From: Nepenthes gracilis
Lineage: Eukaryota; Streptophyta; Magnoliopsida; Caryophyllales; Nepenthaceae
DNA: 64,000 nt
NCBI GenBank assembly: GCA_033239525.1
Contig: BSYO01000022.1
Coordinates: 11,232,923-11,296,922, forward strand
Direction of reading: 5' to 3'
Both the position numbers and the translations under genes were made by a program. Each line of letters starts with the position of its first letter. Position 1 is the stretch's first letter. Below are positions 9,701-21,324 of the stretch, piece by piece. Under the pieces are notes generated by a model. That model was not told the DNA's origin. It searched no databases and worked only from the letters and a program-made list of their open reading frames with translations.

Positions 9701-9709
9701 GTATTTATA
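9701..9709 (-). promoter_or_regulatory. TATA box of the P450 gene
   Basis: The minus strand reads TATAAATAC, 85-93 bases before the ATG at 9616, which predicts a 5' UTR of roughly 55-60 bases. The UTR has no other long ORF on that strand. Confidence 0.6.
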
Positions 9710-9764
9710 GTAGAAGAAGAGGTACGGAATAGGGGATTCCACGTTTAAAAAGCCAGAGAATATA

Positions 9765-9848
9765 TATATATATATATATTAAATTTAAGTTATTTATTTT
9801 TAAATAAATAATTATAATTTAATAATTAATTTTTATTTTTTAAAAAAT
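9765..9848. repeat. TA run and single arm of the AT-rich inverted repeat upstream of the P450
   Basis: A (TA)n run leads into 9779-9848, which begins TTAAATTTAAGTTATTTATT and matches the arms at 7592-7713. Only one arm is clear here. It lies about 70 bases upstream of the P450 TATA box. Confidence 0.5.
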
Positions 9849-10351
9849 AGTTAAATTAAAATAATTAATTTAAAAAAATAGTTCAAACTAAAAAAAATAA
9901 TCACATTTTTAAAAAGATAAAGCCACTCTTAATTTTTTTTTCGATATATTCAAATTTATTATTACTATTTTATTTATTTTTAATATTAAAAATATATACT
10001 TTTCTCAAGATATGGGTTTGAATTTATTAAGATATATAATAAGCATTTTTTTAATAATTAATTGATATTAGAAATCGATAAGATCATTTGAATGTATTTA
10101 TATATATATTTTTGGTGTTCTTCGGTATGGAAGCCTAGCTTTATTCATTCATTCAATTATTTAATTTTGGATTTATCGACTAATAAAATGTGTTGAACAC
10201 GCGTCAAAATCGTATTGCCTTTGTTGTAAGGCAGCAGTCTTTTATGAAAAATGGTAAGGCAGCCCATATATCTTGACAGGATAGATGTGATCGATGTTTT
10301 TCACGGAGTTGGCTTATTTAACTCTATAGAATCCATTGAGTTGGGATGATT
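9849..10351. other. AT-rich upstream flank of the P450
   Basis: I see no gene in this stretch. It ends at the target duplication ATTAT (10352-10356) of element B, so host sequence upstream of the P450 is interrupted 741 bases before the ATG. Confidence 0.55.
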
Positions 10352-10356
10352 ATTAT

Positions 10357-11350
10357 TGATAAAACATTAGTAATGGATTGGCTCATAGAAAAAAAAAAAA
10401 AAAAGCCTAACTATTTTATGACTTATTTTTATCTAAACAGTCAACGATATTGTTGATTAAACGAAAAGTAAGTAGGCCGGTAGAAGCCAAAGATCAGGAT
10501 GGCCTATTTGAACTCAGGACGATTAACGCTTCTGTTGATCAGAAAGCGGCAAGTAGATCGGCAAAAGCCTAGGACGCACGCGGCTCATGCTTATATTTGC
10601 CCACGTATCCATCTTCAAGCCACAATGGTTGCCTATCCTGATTTTTCATATCTCCAAATAAGACAAGTTTCACTGTGACGACCACCTCCAGAGTTAAGGC
10701 ACATCCCGGGAGGAAGGCGCCATAATTTACGTACGATTTGTTGGAAACTCTAATGGTTACAGAATGCAGAAGGAAGGGAATCAACCCTTTGACCGTTACA
10801 ATCAGAATGACGCTCATGCCAACGCAGAAAAGGTAACGATCCCCAATAAAGTGCGGGTATCAAGCCCCTCTGCACAAGAAATGTAGTATAGGGCAATGGT
10901 TATAAAAGGCCATGGAAGCTCCTTTCAATGACAACGCCTTCACTGCCCACAAAAAACTCCCAAGTAATCTAAAGCTTTCAGACACTCTAGCATCCCAACG
11001 CACTCTCGTGCTCTCTCTCTTCCTCTCTTTGCCACTAATTCCCAACAAACTTAGTACTTAGAGCATCAGCTCCTCACGAGCATCCGGTGCCTCTCTACCT
11101 ATGAGAGAATTCCCACATCCACAAACACTCACCCAGCATTCATACTATATTTACCGTATCTACCTTCTACTCTCAGAAGGTTGACTAGTGATTTGAGTAT
11201 TAGAGTATTTTCGATGGGACCGTATCCCGTTGTCACTAGACCTCTTATTTAAAGCTGTGGTGTGTAGGATCCGAGACTCAAAGGATGAAATCAGAATCAG
11301 ACAGATTATTTGACCCGAAACTATTCAAAATTTGGATCCATAATACATTA
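10357..11350 (+). repeat. Element B 5' LTR (994 bp)
   Basis: It begins TGATAAAAC and ends ATACATTA; the less decayed 3' copy shows the original ends TGATG...CATCA. A TATAAAAG box is at 10901-10908, conserved at 20763-20770 in the other LTR. A poly-A run at 10388-10404 is absent from the 3' copy. Confidence 0.88.
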
Positions 11351-11368
11351 TTAACGCCGCTTGTGGAA
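11351..11368 (+). other. Element B primer-binding site
   Basis: TTAACGCCGCTTGTGGAA follows the LTR directly and matches the PBS of element A (TTGACGCCGTC) with a few changes. Confidence 0.65.
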
Positions 11369-11699
11369 AAGTTTACAAAAAGCCAACCACTTTCATCTCC
11401 ACAACCACTTTTATCTTCAAAGTCAGTATCATCAGACAGAAAGGTGAACACCAAAGTCCAAGCTAGCGTTCCTGCTAAAGTTGCTGTCTCTTTTGATCAG
11501 GACCACTCTACTAGTGACCTGATCAAAGGAGCACCCGCTCTATTTTTTCAAATCTTGGCAGAGCAGATGAGTAATATCTCCAGAAAGCTCCAAATACTCT
11601 GCACCCGCTAGGATAAGAATAAGCAGGAGGTTTCGCCCTCCTCATTTCCCATTCCGGCCTCTAGGAGAGGATGCCAAAGGAAGAAGAAGCCAGCCAAGA

Positions 11700-12950
11700 A
11701 TGCTATGAGATCGGTCAACTTTCATGCTCTGGAGACCTCTAACACCCAAAGCCGCCCAAGGCTTGAAGGGCGCTTAGATTGTGGGACTTCGGATGAGAGC
11801 CCAAAGCGAAGGAATTCCCTATACTCTCGGGAAGAGACTAGGCCTCAGGCTCAGAAGGGAGCCTTTAGGATCGCCCGATCCACCAGCGGTAGTAACCGGT
11901 TGGCTACACGCCACACCACTGAAAGAACAAAGTTGAAGACCTACCTTAACTCTAAGAGATTTGGAAATGCCTTTCGAGTGGAGGCAAAAGTCGAGAAAAT
12001 CTGGAACCGTGTGTTTAAAGATGATGACGAACACGCCACTGATCTGGAGAGATCTCCCTTCATGGTTGAGATCTTGAATCGCCCATTGTTGGCCAAGTTT
12101 TAGATGCCAGCATTGGATTCTTACGATGGGAGTACTGATCCCATGGATCACTTTCGCACCTATCTAAGTCTCCAAGGCTTGGAGGATGCAATAATGTGTC
12201 GTTGCTTTCCTCTCACCTTGAAGGAAAACGCCCGAATCTGGTTCCACTGGCTCATATCAGATTTGATTTGGAGCTTCCGTGGGCTCACTAATATCTTCCT
12301 CACTCAATAAGCTTCTAGTCGCCGGGAAAAGAAGTAGCCGTGGCATCTCTCCCACATCAAGTGGAGACAGGAGAGAACCTGAGGAAGTTCTAGGAGCGCT
12401 TTGTAGTGGAGGCCAGAAGGATAACCAAACTCATCGAGGAGATGAAACTTGGCAGTTTCACCTCCGTGTTGACACACGGTAACTTCCTCAGGCACTTGGC
12501 CCACAAGAACTTGCAAACCTTATGAGAAACGGAGTCTATCACCAGGGCCTATGCGACCGCCGAAGAAGTTAACGAAGCAAAGTGTCCTGAGAGAACCGAT
12601 GAGCCTCGCTCTTTGCCGATCGAAGGAAAGAGGAAGAATGGTGGTGGTGACAATCCCTGCAGGAAACAACACAAGATTGGAACAATGGGCCATAAGGAGT
12701 ACAGGCTAATCAACCTGACTTCTCTAACCGACACACGGGCCAATGTCCTCATACAAATCCGTGGAGAGAAGTTTCTCAAGTGGCCAAAGCCTTTAAAGAA
12801 CCAATAGGGAAGAAATCTAGCAAAATACAGTGATTTTTATCGATCTCTGAGATGCACCATAGAAGACTTAATATGCTCCAGTGGAAGATTGAGGAGTTCA
12901 TCTAGAGGGGCCATCTCATTAGGTTTGTCAGGAACCCTGGGTAGAATTCT
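11700..12950 (+). pseudogene. gag of element B (broken)
   Basis: The frame 11705-12103 ends at a TAG and continues as 12104-12310, with further shifts after 12310. Recognisable Gag sequence includes KLKTYLNSKR, PFMVEILNRPL, ALDSYDGSTDPMDHF and GLEDAIMCRCFPLTLKENARIWF, the capsid core of plant Ty3/Gypsy Gag (Retrotrans_gag). The segment 12613-12807 has NVLIQIRGEKFLKWPKPL, shared with elements A and C. A clear zinc knuckle is no longer readable. The capsid would package element RNA; stops and frameshifts rule out a full-length product. An earlier ORF (11285-11611) overlaps the LTR end and PBS and looks incidental. Confidence 0.75.
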
Positions 12951-13127
12951 GGCACCTCAGGCGAGGAAGGTCCAGAGTCGTCCCAGCCTCGAAATTGGGT
13001 CGCAGCCAGAGTGATCAACATGATCACAATCCGGTCGGCCAAGACCCCAACAGATCATATGGAGCAACAAATTAGGTGGAAGAAATAGAGAACAAAAGAG
13101 AATGCCATTAGCTTTAGTGATAGTGAC

Positions 13128-13652
13128 ATGCATCATGTAATTTTTCCACACGCTTATTCTCTTGTTGTATCCGCACTCCTTTCAAACGGTACCGTGGATT
13201 ATCAACTAAAACGAGTTTTCACTGATAATGGAAGCTCAAAGAAATTGTTTTGTCTCAATGCCTTCTTTAAACTTGAACTCAAAAAGAATCAATTGAAACC
13301 TATCGAAGGCCTACTATATGGCCTAGACAATGAGCTTGTGGCCGTCTAAGGAACGATACAGTTGGAGATCACCTTGGGCACGTACCCTAAAACGGCGAGT
13401 TGCACACTCACTTTCTTGGTCGTTAACTTGTCCTCCGTGTACAACACTATCCTAGGCCGGCCGTTCCTAATAACGTTTGGAGTTGTCACCTCGATACCAC
13501 ATTTAAAAATAAAGTTCCCAACAGCATGCGGTATCGGTGAAGTGTTGGGTGACCAAATCACTAGACGGATATATTACATGTCCCAAATTGCTCCAAGCGG
13601 CAGCGTAGGGAATGTAGGAGAACTAAACCATCGAGACGAAGCAACCTTATAG
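13128..13652 (+). pseudogene. Protease domain of element B
   Basis: The two frames 13128-13349 and 13362-13652 together show a retroviral-type aspartic protease region. DNGSS stands in the position of the catalytic D-T/S-G motif, followed by the flap-side stretch TFLVVNLSSVYNTILGRP and KFPTACGIGEVLGDQ. The protease would cut the Gag-Pol polyprotein. A TAA between the frames and the upstream breaks make it non-functional. Element C has the equivalent ITRRNCYLTHI region at 25560-25745. Confidence 0.7.
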
Positions 13653-13779
13653 TAGGCACAATCCAGAGAGGCAACCAACCTCGTGCCACTGAATTCGGAG
13701 GACCCGAAGAGGTGTGTACAGATTGAATGCTCACTCATCGAACCCCTACGTGACGAGCTGATGGCATTTTGAGACAGAA

Positions 13780-14640
13780 CGCTGATCTCTTCGCATGGAC
13801 ACCCGTTGACATGCCCGGGATACCGGCCGAAGCAATAGTCCACAAGTTGGGTCTCGATCCCGACCGAAAGTCCGTCAAGTAAAAGCGGAGAAACTACTCC
13901 ATGGAAAAGCTCGTAACTATTTGGGAAGATGTGAAGTAGCTGCTAGATGTCGGCTTTATCAGAGAAGTCCAATAATACCCGGATTGACTCTCCAATGTTG
14001 TCTTAGTAAAGAAAATCAACGGCAAATGACGGATGTGCGTTGTCTTCACCGACGTCAATAAAGCCTGCCAAAAGACAGCTTTCCTTTACTGAAGATCAAC
14101 TTGTTGGTCGTACTTGACTTTTGGATACGAGCTGCTGAGTTTTATGGACGCATACTCGGGTTATAATCAGATCTGAATGAGCCAAGAGGACAAGGAGCAC
14201 ATATCGTTCATGACCGATCAAGGCACCTACTACTACAAGGTCTTGCATTTCAATCTAAAGAACGCAGGCGCCACTTATCAAAGGCTCATGAACAAGATCG
14301 GCCGTAATATGGAGGTGTACATTGATGACATGCTCGTCAAGAGCAAGACCACCAACGATCATATTTGCGATTTGGCTGAGTCTTTTGAGGTACTCCATAC
14401 GCACTAGATGAAGTTAAATTCTTTAAAGTGTGTCTTTGGAGTGTCTTTAGGGAAGTTTTTGGATTTCATCGTCTTTTAGTGAGGGATCAAAGCAAACCCA
14501 GAAATGATTAAGGCCCTCACGAACATGTCTCCGCTACGGAACATCAAGGATGTTCAGAGGCTAACCGGATGACTGGCAACACTGTCCCACTTCTTAGTAA
14601 AGTCGGGGGACAAATATCAGCCTTTTTTTAAGGTTTTGAG
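13780..14640 (+). pseudogene. Reverse transcriptase domain of element B
   Basis: Conceptual translation gives FAWTPVDMPGIPAEAIVHKL at the start, then SNVVLVKKINGK, SFMDAYSGYNQI, and in the open stretch 14177-14407 GTYYYKVLHFNLKNAGATYQRLMN followed by VYIDDMLVKS. The catalytic YIDD (14318-14329) is intact, and the order of motifs is that of Ty3/Gypsy RT. At least five in-frame stops (for example before the MSQEDKEH segment at 14177) break the frame, so no enzyme is made. RT copies the element RNA into DNA in the cytoplasmic particle. Confidence 0.82.
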
Positions 14641-14649
14641 GAGGACTAA

Positions 14650-15090
14650 AGCAAATGGTTTCTAGTGGACTACAGAGTAGCAGGTAGCTTTCGATGAGTT
14701 AAAGCTGAACTTGGCCAATCCACTATTGCTGACGTCACCTAAGGACGGAGAAGAGCTATACTTCTACTTGGTAGTATCAGAGATGACTCTCAACTCCGTC
14801 CTCATACACTAGGACTCTAACTCTCAGCGGCAAGTATACTATGTGAGCAAGATGTTGATTGATACAGAGACACGCTACCCACACGCTGAGAAACTTGCTT
14901 TGGCGCTTGTCTTCTCAACTCGAAAGCTGAGACATTATTTTTAGGCTCATCGCGTGGTCCTTCTGACCGACTAGCCATTGAAGGATATCCTCTAGAAACT
15001 CGATATTTTCAGACGGCTGGTTAAGTGGGCTATTGAGTTGGAAGAGTTTGACATTGAATTTCGGCATAGGCCAGACATCAAGGGGTAGGC
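14650..15090 (+). pseudogene. RNase H domain of element B (retroviral type)
   Basis: The translated sequence contains QVAFDELK, ELYFYLVVSEMTLNSVL, QVYYVSKMLIDTETRYP, EKLALALVFSTRKLRHYF and DIEFRHRPDIKG, the usual run of the RNase H that follows Ty3/Gypsy RT. Several TAG stops interrupt it. It would degrade the RNA strand of the replication intermediate. Confidence 0.75.
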
Positions 15091-15172
15091 TTTCGCTGAC
15101 TTAATCATCGAGACCACGACCCCAATCGTCGATGAGCATCCCACTGAGGACGCGAAGCACCACACAGAAGAG

Positions 15173-15420
15173 CTAGAATGGGTTCTCAACGTGGACGGTT
15201 TGTTTACGAACTCAGGCACCGGTGCCGAAGTACTCCTGAGGACCCCAGACGGGTTTGAGGTGAAGTACTTCCTTAAACTCAACTTTTTGGCAACCAACAA
15301 TATTACCGAGTACAAATCATTATTAGCCGAATTACGACTAGCCAAAGAGTAATTAGTTAGGTGGCTAACTGTCTATAGTGACTCAGAGTTAGTCGTTAAC
15401 TAAGTTAACAAGAGTTTCAA
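15173..15420 (+). pseudogene. Second, archaeal-type RNase H (aRH) of element B
   Basis: EWVLNVDGLFTNSGTGAEV, then TPDGFEVKY, ATNNITEYKSLLAELRLAKE and YSDSELVV are visible, with stops at about 15351 and later. An extra RNase H of this kind between the first RNase H and integrase is a hallmark of the Tat lineage. Element C keeps a homologous piece at 23838-24086. Confidence 0.72.
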
Positions 15421-15841
15421 GCGTGCAACCCTTTCTTAGCCAAATGCTTGGCTAAGGCGAAGGATGCCATCCAGAGATTTGACATGCTGAACCTAGTCCA
15501 TATTCCTAGAATTGAGAACTGAAAGGCCGACCAATGTGTTAGAGCGGCGGTGGCCAAAAACCCAGAACAATACTCGAGGGATATAAGGAAAGTCCTAAGC
15601 ACTCCCAGCATAAAGGAACAAGAAGTAATGCAAGTCTCTGACGCTAAAAACTAGATGACACCTTACTGGAAGTATTTGGTGGAAGGAGCACTGTCAGATA
15701 ATGTGGATGAAGCCAAGCAGATCAAGAAGATAGCAGCTGATACACCATAGTCACCGGATAGCATTATCACCATGATTACTCTACTCCGTACCTCCGGTGT
15801 TTTACTCCTAAGGAGGCTGACTATGCCATGAGCGAAGTCTA

Positions 15842-16880
15842 CCTTGAGATATGAAGATCGCACATTGGCGGCAAGAATTTGACATTTAAGGTCATGTGCT
15901 AGGGATATTATTGGCCAACAATGAGGAAGGACGCCCTAAAGTTCGTAAAGAAGTATGAGAATTGCCAACTCTATGGCAATCTTCACAACCAACCGCTTGC
16001 GGAGTTGAGGTCCCTCCAAACTCCTTGGCCTTTCACGCAATGGGGGCTCGATATTCTCAACTATTTTCCATCGTGACTGGGCAAAGGAAGTTAATCATCA
16101 CTGGTATCGACTACTTCACCAAATGGGTCGAAACTGCCCCGCTGGCCGAGATCATCGAGCACAATGACCTAAAATGCATCCGCCAAAGCATAATGAGCAG
16201 ATTTGGTGTTCCTGAGGTCATCGTGACCAATAACAAAACCAAATTCTTGGGAAAACACTTCATCAAATATTGTACCAGTTTATATATCAAATTGGTTCAC
16301 ACTTCGGTGGCATATCCCTAGAAAAACGGGCAGGTGGAGGTCACCAACCGCACTTACTCCACTGTCTAAAGATAAAGTTGGAGGACGCAGGGGGCTTCTG
16401 GGTAGACGAGCTACCCTCCGTTTTATGGTCATACCAGACTAATCCTATAAACCAACTCGTGAGATACCCTTCAACCTTTGCTACGAGATTGAAGCGGTAA
16501 TTTCGGTCGAGATCAGGCTTCTAAGTCTTAGGGTTGAAGCCTTCGACCCACTTGATAACTCCTTGAAGATCAGGGAGTATTTAGACTTATTGAAGAAAGC
16601 CCGCGACAATGTCACGATACGGACAGCAACCTACCAACAATGAGTCGCCCGCTATTATAATAAGAAAGTGAAAGCGTGACAGCTCGATATTGGAGACCCG
16701 ATCTTATGAAGCATAGAGGCTACAGGAAAGACCACCAACGGGAACGAGCTTTCCCTGAATTGAGAAGGCCTGCTTCTAGTCTCAGCCGCTCTATAGAATG
16801 GAGTATATAAATTTCGAAGCCAGAATGGTAAGTTGGTCCCACGGACGTGGAACGCGGTCCTTTTAAAGCGTTGCTTCTAG
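15842..16880 (+). pseudogene. Integrase of element B
   Basis: A zinc-binding remnant (YWPTMRKDALKFVKKYENCQ) leads into the catalytic core: GIDYFTKWVETAPLAEI with the first Asp, then VIVTNNKTKF where the second catalytic Asp has become Asn, then KNGQVEVTNRT with Glu. The C-terminal part shows ARYYNKKV and GKLVPRTWNAVLLKR. The frames 15962-16321 and 16270-16500 each cover part of the core. Loss of one acidic residue plus frameshifts and stops means it cannot integrate DNA. Confidence 0.78.
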
Positions 16881-17944
16881 TGAAGATACAGGTTGGTCAT
16901 CTGTATAATATGAGTATGCTTGTAACATTCATCATCATTAATAAAAGAAAAATTCTTTTTCATTTGCATTGTGTCTCTTTTCTTTCTTTTTTTTTTTCTA
17001 TATAAATGCTTACTTGCAGGTTACATGAAATAAATGACCTAGACTGTCCCTAAGTCGTGTTGATTTTTACCCACTCATAACTAAACCCTGGTCATCCAGG
17101 CGGCCCGTAAACGGTCGAATTAAACCCTGGTCATCCAATGGGCCCGTAAGCAGTCGAATTAAACTTAGGTCGTTCAAATGGCCTATTCGCGATCTGATTT
17201 TAAATCTTAGGGGGTTTAAACGGCAGGCGTGACGACTTCCTCCAGCAGGAGTTAGCGCTGTTAGTTTACAACGGTCAACACATCAGGAGCTGAGTGCTCC
17301 ATCCAAAAGCTGGCCGCCCAGGATCATACATGGGCAACGCCAACCAAGCCTCAACTCACACTAGAGTATATAATAGGCTTGATACGATATCAGGATTCAC
17401 CCTAATGTTTGCTCGAGGTCTTAGGTCTACCTGAGAGTGCAACAAACATTTCCACCGTTGCGAGATGGCTAGCCAACTCGCACAATGTACACCAAGTTGA
17501 CCGGACAGTACAAAGAATAAGTAACTGAGAGGATAGCTAATGAAAGCAGACTCATGGAATGCAACATATTAGTAAAACAGTCATTTTATTGATAATAAAA
17601 TTATATTTATAATTACAACAAAAAGTAAGGAATTCAAAATCTCTACTAAGGAGTGGAGCTCTCAGGAGGAGGCGGGAGAGGCCCATGTGCGCCCCAGGAC
17701 TGGTCCACAAGGCTCTCACAATGCCTAGCAGTACAGTTCACTAGGTCAAGGACACCGATGGAAAAATTGGGATCTACCAGCTATACAATGCGGCGATTGA
17801 TGTTGATGTCTTCCCATAACCGTGCCCACAGCGTCTGAGAAACCTCATGTGGACGTATGCAAGTAGATAGCTCGCTCTCTAACAATGTTGTCTTTCTCAA
17901 AAGCTCATCTGTATGTCCCACTGCTCAGGCAGCCTCCTTCTAGC
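16881..17944. repeat. Element B spacer with 39-bp tandem repeat
   Basis: Three units of 39-41 bases start at 17082, 17121 and 17160 (TAAACCCTGGTCATCC...), with a partial fourth from 17201 to about 17225. AATAAAAG near 16942 could serve the sense transcript. The rest, up to the end of the antisense gene, shows no coding signal. The array occupies the same place, between pol or gag and the 3' end of the accessory gene, as the 57-bp array of element A. Confidence 0.7.
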
Positions 17945-19422
17945 CTAGCATTTTTTTGCTCTTAGTTCAGACAACTTCGACAAGAGAATGGCCTTCTCCT
18001 CCTGGTACTGGACCCTCAGTAGGTACATCACTTCCTCAAATTAGGTGATCTCCTCCTCGGATTCAAGATCATCGTGTCCCTCTGGCGCAATCCATTGCTC
18101 ACTGTGTCCAATATTTTTTCCTTTTGCAAGAAACCAATGTAGTTAAACAATAATAGCAGAGGAAGGAGAGAAGGGAAGCTTCCGAAAGTTACCGGCCAGA
18201 CTTTTCGTTGCCTCCTTGTTGGTCTGCTCTGCAACCTTGGGCCTGATGACGAAGGACTAGGGACGGTAGCCACCTGAGCACGCTCCACTGAAGCCTCAGC
18301 AGCAATCTCCTCCGCCAACTCAGCGTTGATGTCAGCCGCATCAAAAAGCTCTTGGGCGGCTGGCTCATCTGGCGCCATAGAAGGCTCCAAGGTTGGCTCC
18401 TCTAGCTCAGCGAGCAGCTCAGCAACTGGCTCTAAACCGACGGTTCTAGACGATAGCTCCAATAGCGCGGCATGTGCCGCCAAGTCTCCCCGCTGTGACA
18501 ACACAGCGACAACGCCACTTGCAACAGCTTGTAGAATGGCCTCAAGCTCCTCCACAATAGCCTCAACTTCAGAGCGCTCTCCGATTCCAGTGAGTCGTCT
18601 GGCCGCTATGTAGTCTGTCTCTGTGGAGGATGAAGAAGAATTCGCTATCATTGTAGCCCTCTTTTGTTTTGGACTTTTGGGAGCATCGCTGGTGGAAAGT
18701 GCGTCAGCCACATCAATGTCAATAGCACAGGCTTTCCTCTTGCGCTGGGAGGCCACTAACGATGGAAGTCTCATCTTTTGGATTGGAGATGGTGGTCCCC
18801 AGCCGAGCCCGAGTCTTCCTTACGGGAAACTAGGTGATCTCTCCTAAACTCAGAGAGATAGTTTCTCGCGTAGAAGTGGCTCCACGGCAACCACCTCCTT
18901 CTTCTTGGGCATCCGGGTTAGAGTACTAAGAACATTGCCTCAATCTCTGGATAAGGGCCATGAATCGTCAACGTGCACAAAGAAAAAACAGTCCTTCCAG
19001 TTTTTAATGGAGTCATAGATGGCCCCACTGATGCGAAGCTCTCTGGGGGACAAGAGGATCTAATCCCCACTCTGGATAAATCAAAATATCACCCTAACTC
19101 TCTCCACAGTCAATAACCATGAATGGTGGCGGAGGAAGATGCATAGTGAACAGAGATATCACATGGCATTGGTATGGAGCCGTGTGATGGAAACTCTAAG
19201 CGCTATAAAGATGTTGAGTAGCTCCTCAGGCACAGGGAGGCGCAACCCACTCCTTAGGTATGTCTCGTATACAACGATGTGACCTATAGGAGGGAAGCAG
19301 GCCCTATTGTGCTTGTTTGGTATCGTGAATATGATCTTCCATGGGATACTATACTCGACATATAACTCTCTGACCTCATCGGTGGTAATCACAGAAGTGA
19401 TCTCAAGAACAGAATGAGCTAT
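17945..19422 (-). pseudogene. Antisense accessory gene of element B (Transposase_28-like N-terminus, coiled-coil C-terminus)
   Basis: The N-terminal block (19420 down to 19159) reads AHSVLEITSVITTDEVREL, then ACFPPIGHIVVYETYLRSGLRLPVPEEL. It matches the start of the element A gene (APGVRDIASTVTIDQLTEI; ALYPPDGFMTVYEVHLKGGLRF). The start codon appears to be ATA at 19420-19422 where A has ATG. After several stops the acidic, alanine-rich middle is open at 18774-18028. An intron of about 72 bases (GTAACT...GCAAAAG, roughly 18198 down to 18127) lies at the same point as the predicted intron in A. Beyond it a coiled coil (EEVMYLLRVQYQEEKAILL) ends with TAG at 17945. Function is unknown; stops and the lost ATG make it a pseudogene. 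Confidence 0.7.
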
Positions 19423-19504
19423 GGAAATAGCAACAAGAAGGAAGACGAAGACTTAGAAAATTTTCAAAAGAAAAGCGTGGAAAATTTGAAACGAATGTAA
19501 AGAG

Positions 19505-19577
19505 AATATAAAGACACGCAGCCGTTGGAGAAGGGCAATGCGTTGAAAAGGTGCGCCCATCATTGCTGACACATGTC
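19505..19577 (-). promoter_or_regulatory. Promoter region of the element B accessory gene
   Basis: On the minus strand, ACATGTGTCAGC followed by AATGATGGGCGCACC (19546-19577) is shared with elements A and D. A TATA-like TTTATATTC lies at 19505-19513, about 85 bases before the presumed start at 19422. Confidence 0.45.
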
Positions 19578-19704
19578 GCTTTCGGAGAGGACACAGTTGA
19601 ATCAGATTTTCTGGCAAATTAATTATCAGGATTATAAATTCACTACATGTTGACACGCGATAAAACGTCTTCACTGGCAGAGCATGATGGCGCGTCATTT
19701 CAGT

Positions 19705-20046
19705 TCCTACCAGTCATCCGGATTTTTACCATGATGGTTAATGAATCCGGCCAATGCTTCCTTTAGCCAATTATCCGAATTCTTACTAGGACGGTTAATG
19801 AATCTAGTCAACGCTTCCTTCGGCCAGTTCTCCAGATTCTTACCAGGAAGGTCAATGAATCTGATCAATGCTTTCTTTGGCCAGTTCTTCGAATTTTTAC
19901 CAGGACGGTAAACGACTGGTCAATGCTTCCTTCAGCCAGCTCTCCAAATTTTTACTAAGATAGTCAACGAATATGGTCAACGCTTCCTTCAGCCAACTCT
20001 CCGGATTCTTGCCAAGACAGTCAACGAATCTGGTCAACGCTTCCCA
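19705..20046. repeat. 57-bp tandem repeat array in element B
   Basis: Five full units and part of a sixth are present; three successive units from 19738 are exactly 57 bases (GTTAATGAATC...CAATGCTTCC...). The sequence is unrelated to the 57-bp array of element A, but the period is the same. It lies between the accessory-gene promoter and the PPT. Confidence 0.88.
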
Positions 20047-20208
20047 CAGTTCAGTTCTTTAGAAGTTGACTTTATGATCAACAGTCACAAGCGACGTGAT
20101 TAGCAGACCAAGAGCCATTAATAGTTTCCTCGCCATGTTGTCTCAGACGAATTACCCAATTAGACGCGTCCCATTATGAACATACTGGAGGCTGGAGTCC
20201 CAGGCCAC

Positions 20209-20224
20209 CAGCATGGGGGGCCAA
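20209..20224 (+). other. Element B polypurine tract
   Basis: CAGCATGGGGGGCCAA ends directly before the 3' LTR start TGATGAGG. It resembles the PPT of element A. Confidence 0.75.
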
Positions 20225-21222
20225 TGATGAGGACGCCAGTAACGGTTGGCCCACAAAGGAGCAAACGACCCAAGTCCTCAGCGGCTCATTTTTGCTTAAA
20301 CGGTCAATGATATCGTTGATTGGATGAAAGGCAAGTAGGCCGATAGAGGCTCAAGATCAGGATGACCCATTTGGGCACATGACGGTGAACGATTCTATTG
20401 ATCGGAGAGCGGCAAGTAGACCGACGGAAGCTCATGACGCACACGGCTCAAGCCGAGATTTGCCCACGCGTCCATCTTCAAGCCACAACGGTCGCCTATC
20501 CAAATTCTCGTATCTCCAAAGAAGGTAAGTTTCACTGTAACGGTCACATTTAGAGTCAAGACACATCCCGAGAGGAAGGCACCAGAATTCATGCAAGATC
20601 TGCTGGAAACCCTAACGGTTATAAAACGTTAAAGGAAAGGAATCAACCATTTGACCGTTGTAGCTAGAATGGTGCTTATGCCAGTGCAGGAAAGGTAACG
20701 ATCCCCAACATTGCGCGGGTATCAAGCCCCTCTATATAAAGAAGGTAGCCTAGGACTATGACTATAAAAGGCCATGAAACTCCCTTCAATGGCAACGCCT
20801 TCACTGTTGACAAAAGATCTCAAGCAATCTAAAACTCTCAAGCTCTCAGACACTCGAGCATCCAAATGTGCTCTCGCGCTCTCTCTCTCTCACCTTCTCT
20901 CTGCCACTAGTTCCCAGCGAACTTAGTGCTTAGAGAGTTAGCTCCTCACGAACATCTAGAGCCTCTCTACCTACGAGAGCATTCCCACATCTACAAACAC
21001 TCGCCCAACATTCATACTGTATTTACTACATCCATATTCTATTCTTAGAAGGCTGACTATTGATTTGAGCGTCGGAGTATTTTTGGTAGGACTACATCTT
21101 GCCGTCAGCTGACTTCTTGTTTAAAGTTGTAGTGTACAGGATATGAGACTCAGTGGATGGAGTCAGAATCAGACGAATTACTTGACCCGAATTTGTTCGA
21201 AATTTGAATCTGGGATGCATCA
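20225..21222 (+). repeat. Element B 3' LTR (998 bp)
   Basis: It runs from TGATGAGG to GATGCATCA with a 5-bp inverted end TGATG/CATCA. It is followed by the target duplication ATTAT. The TATA box TATAAAAG is at 20763-20770. Confidence 0.9.
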
Positions 21223-21324
21223 ATTATTATGAGTTATGTGATTAATATATACATACAATGTTATAAAGTTTTAAGAATAATAAAATACAAATATTTTAAA
21301 TGGGAAGTATATGGTAAAATAATT

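Larger units (their letters stand above)
10357..21222 (+). mobile_element. Element B: complete, decayed Tat-lineage Ty3/Gypsy retrotransposon
   Basis: The 10.9-kb element is bounded by LTRs at 10357-11350 and 20225-21222 and by the 5-bp target duplication ATTAT (10352-10356 and 21223-21227). In order it holds a PBS, gag, protease, RT, RNase H, a second archaeal-type RNase H, integrase, a 39-bp repeat, an accessory gene on the minus strand, a 57-bp repeat and a PPT. The second RNase H and an extra ORF between integrase and the 3' LTR are features known in the Tat lineage. Many in-frame stops, mostly TAG and TGA, and strong divergence between the LTRs show it is old and inactive. Confidence 0.92.

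Noticed and set aside
11285..11611. ORF of 108 residues spanning the LTR end of element B
   Set aside because: It starts inside the LTR and crosses the PBS, so it is unlikely to be translated as a gene of the element.
13346..13561. Minus-strand ORF inside the protease of element B
   Set aside because: It is a shadow of the plus-strand protease region, which has the DNGSS motif.
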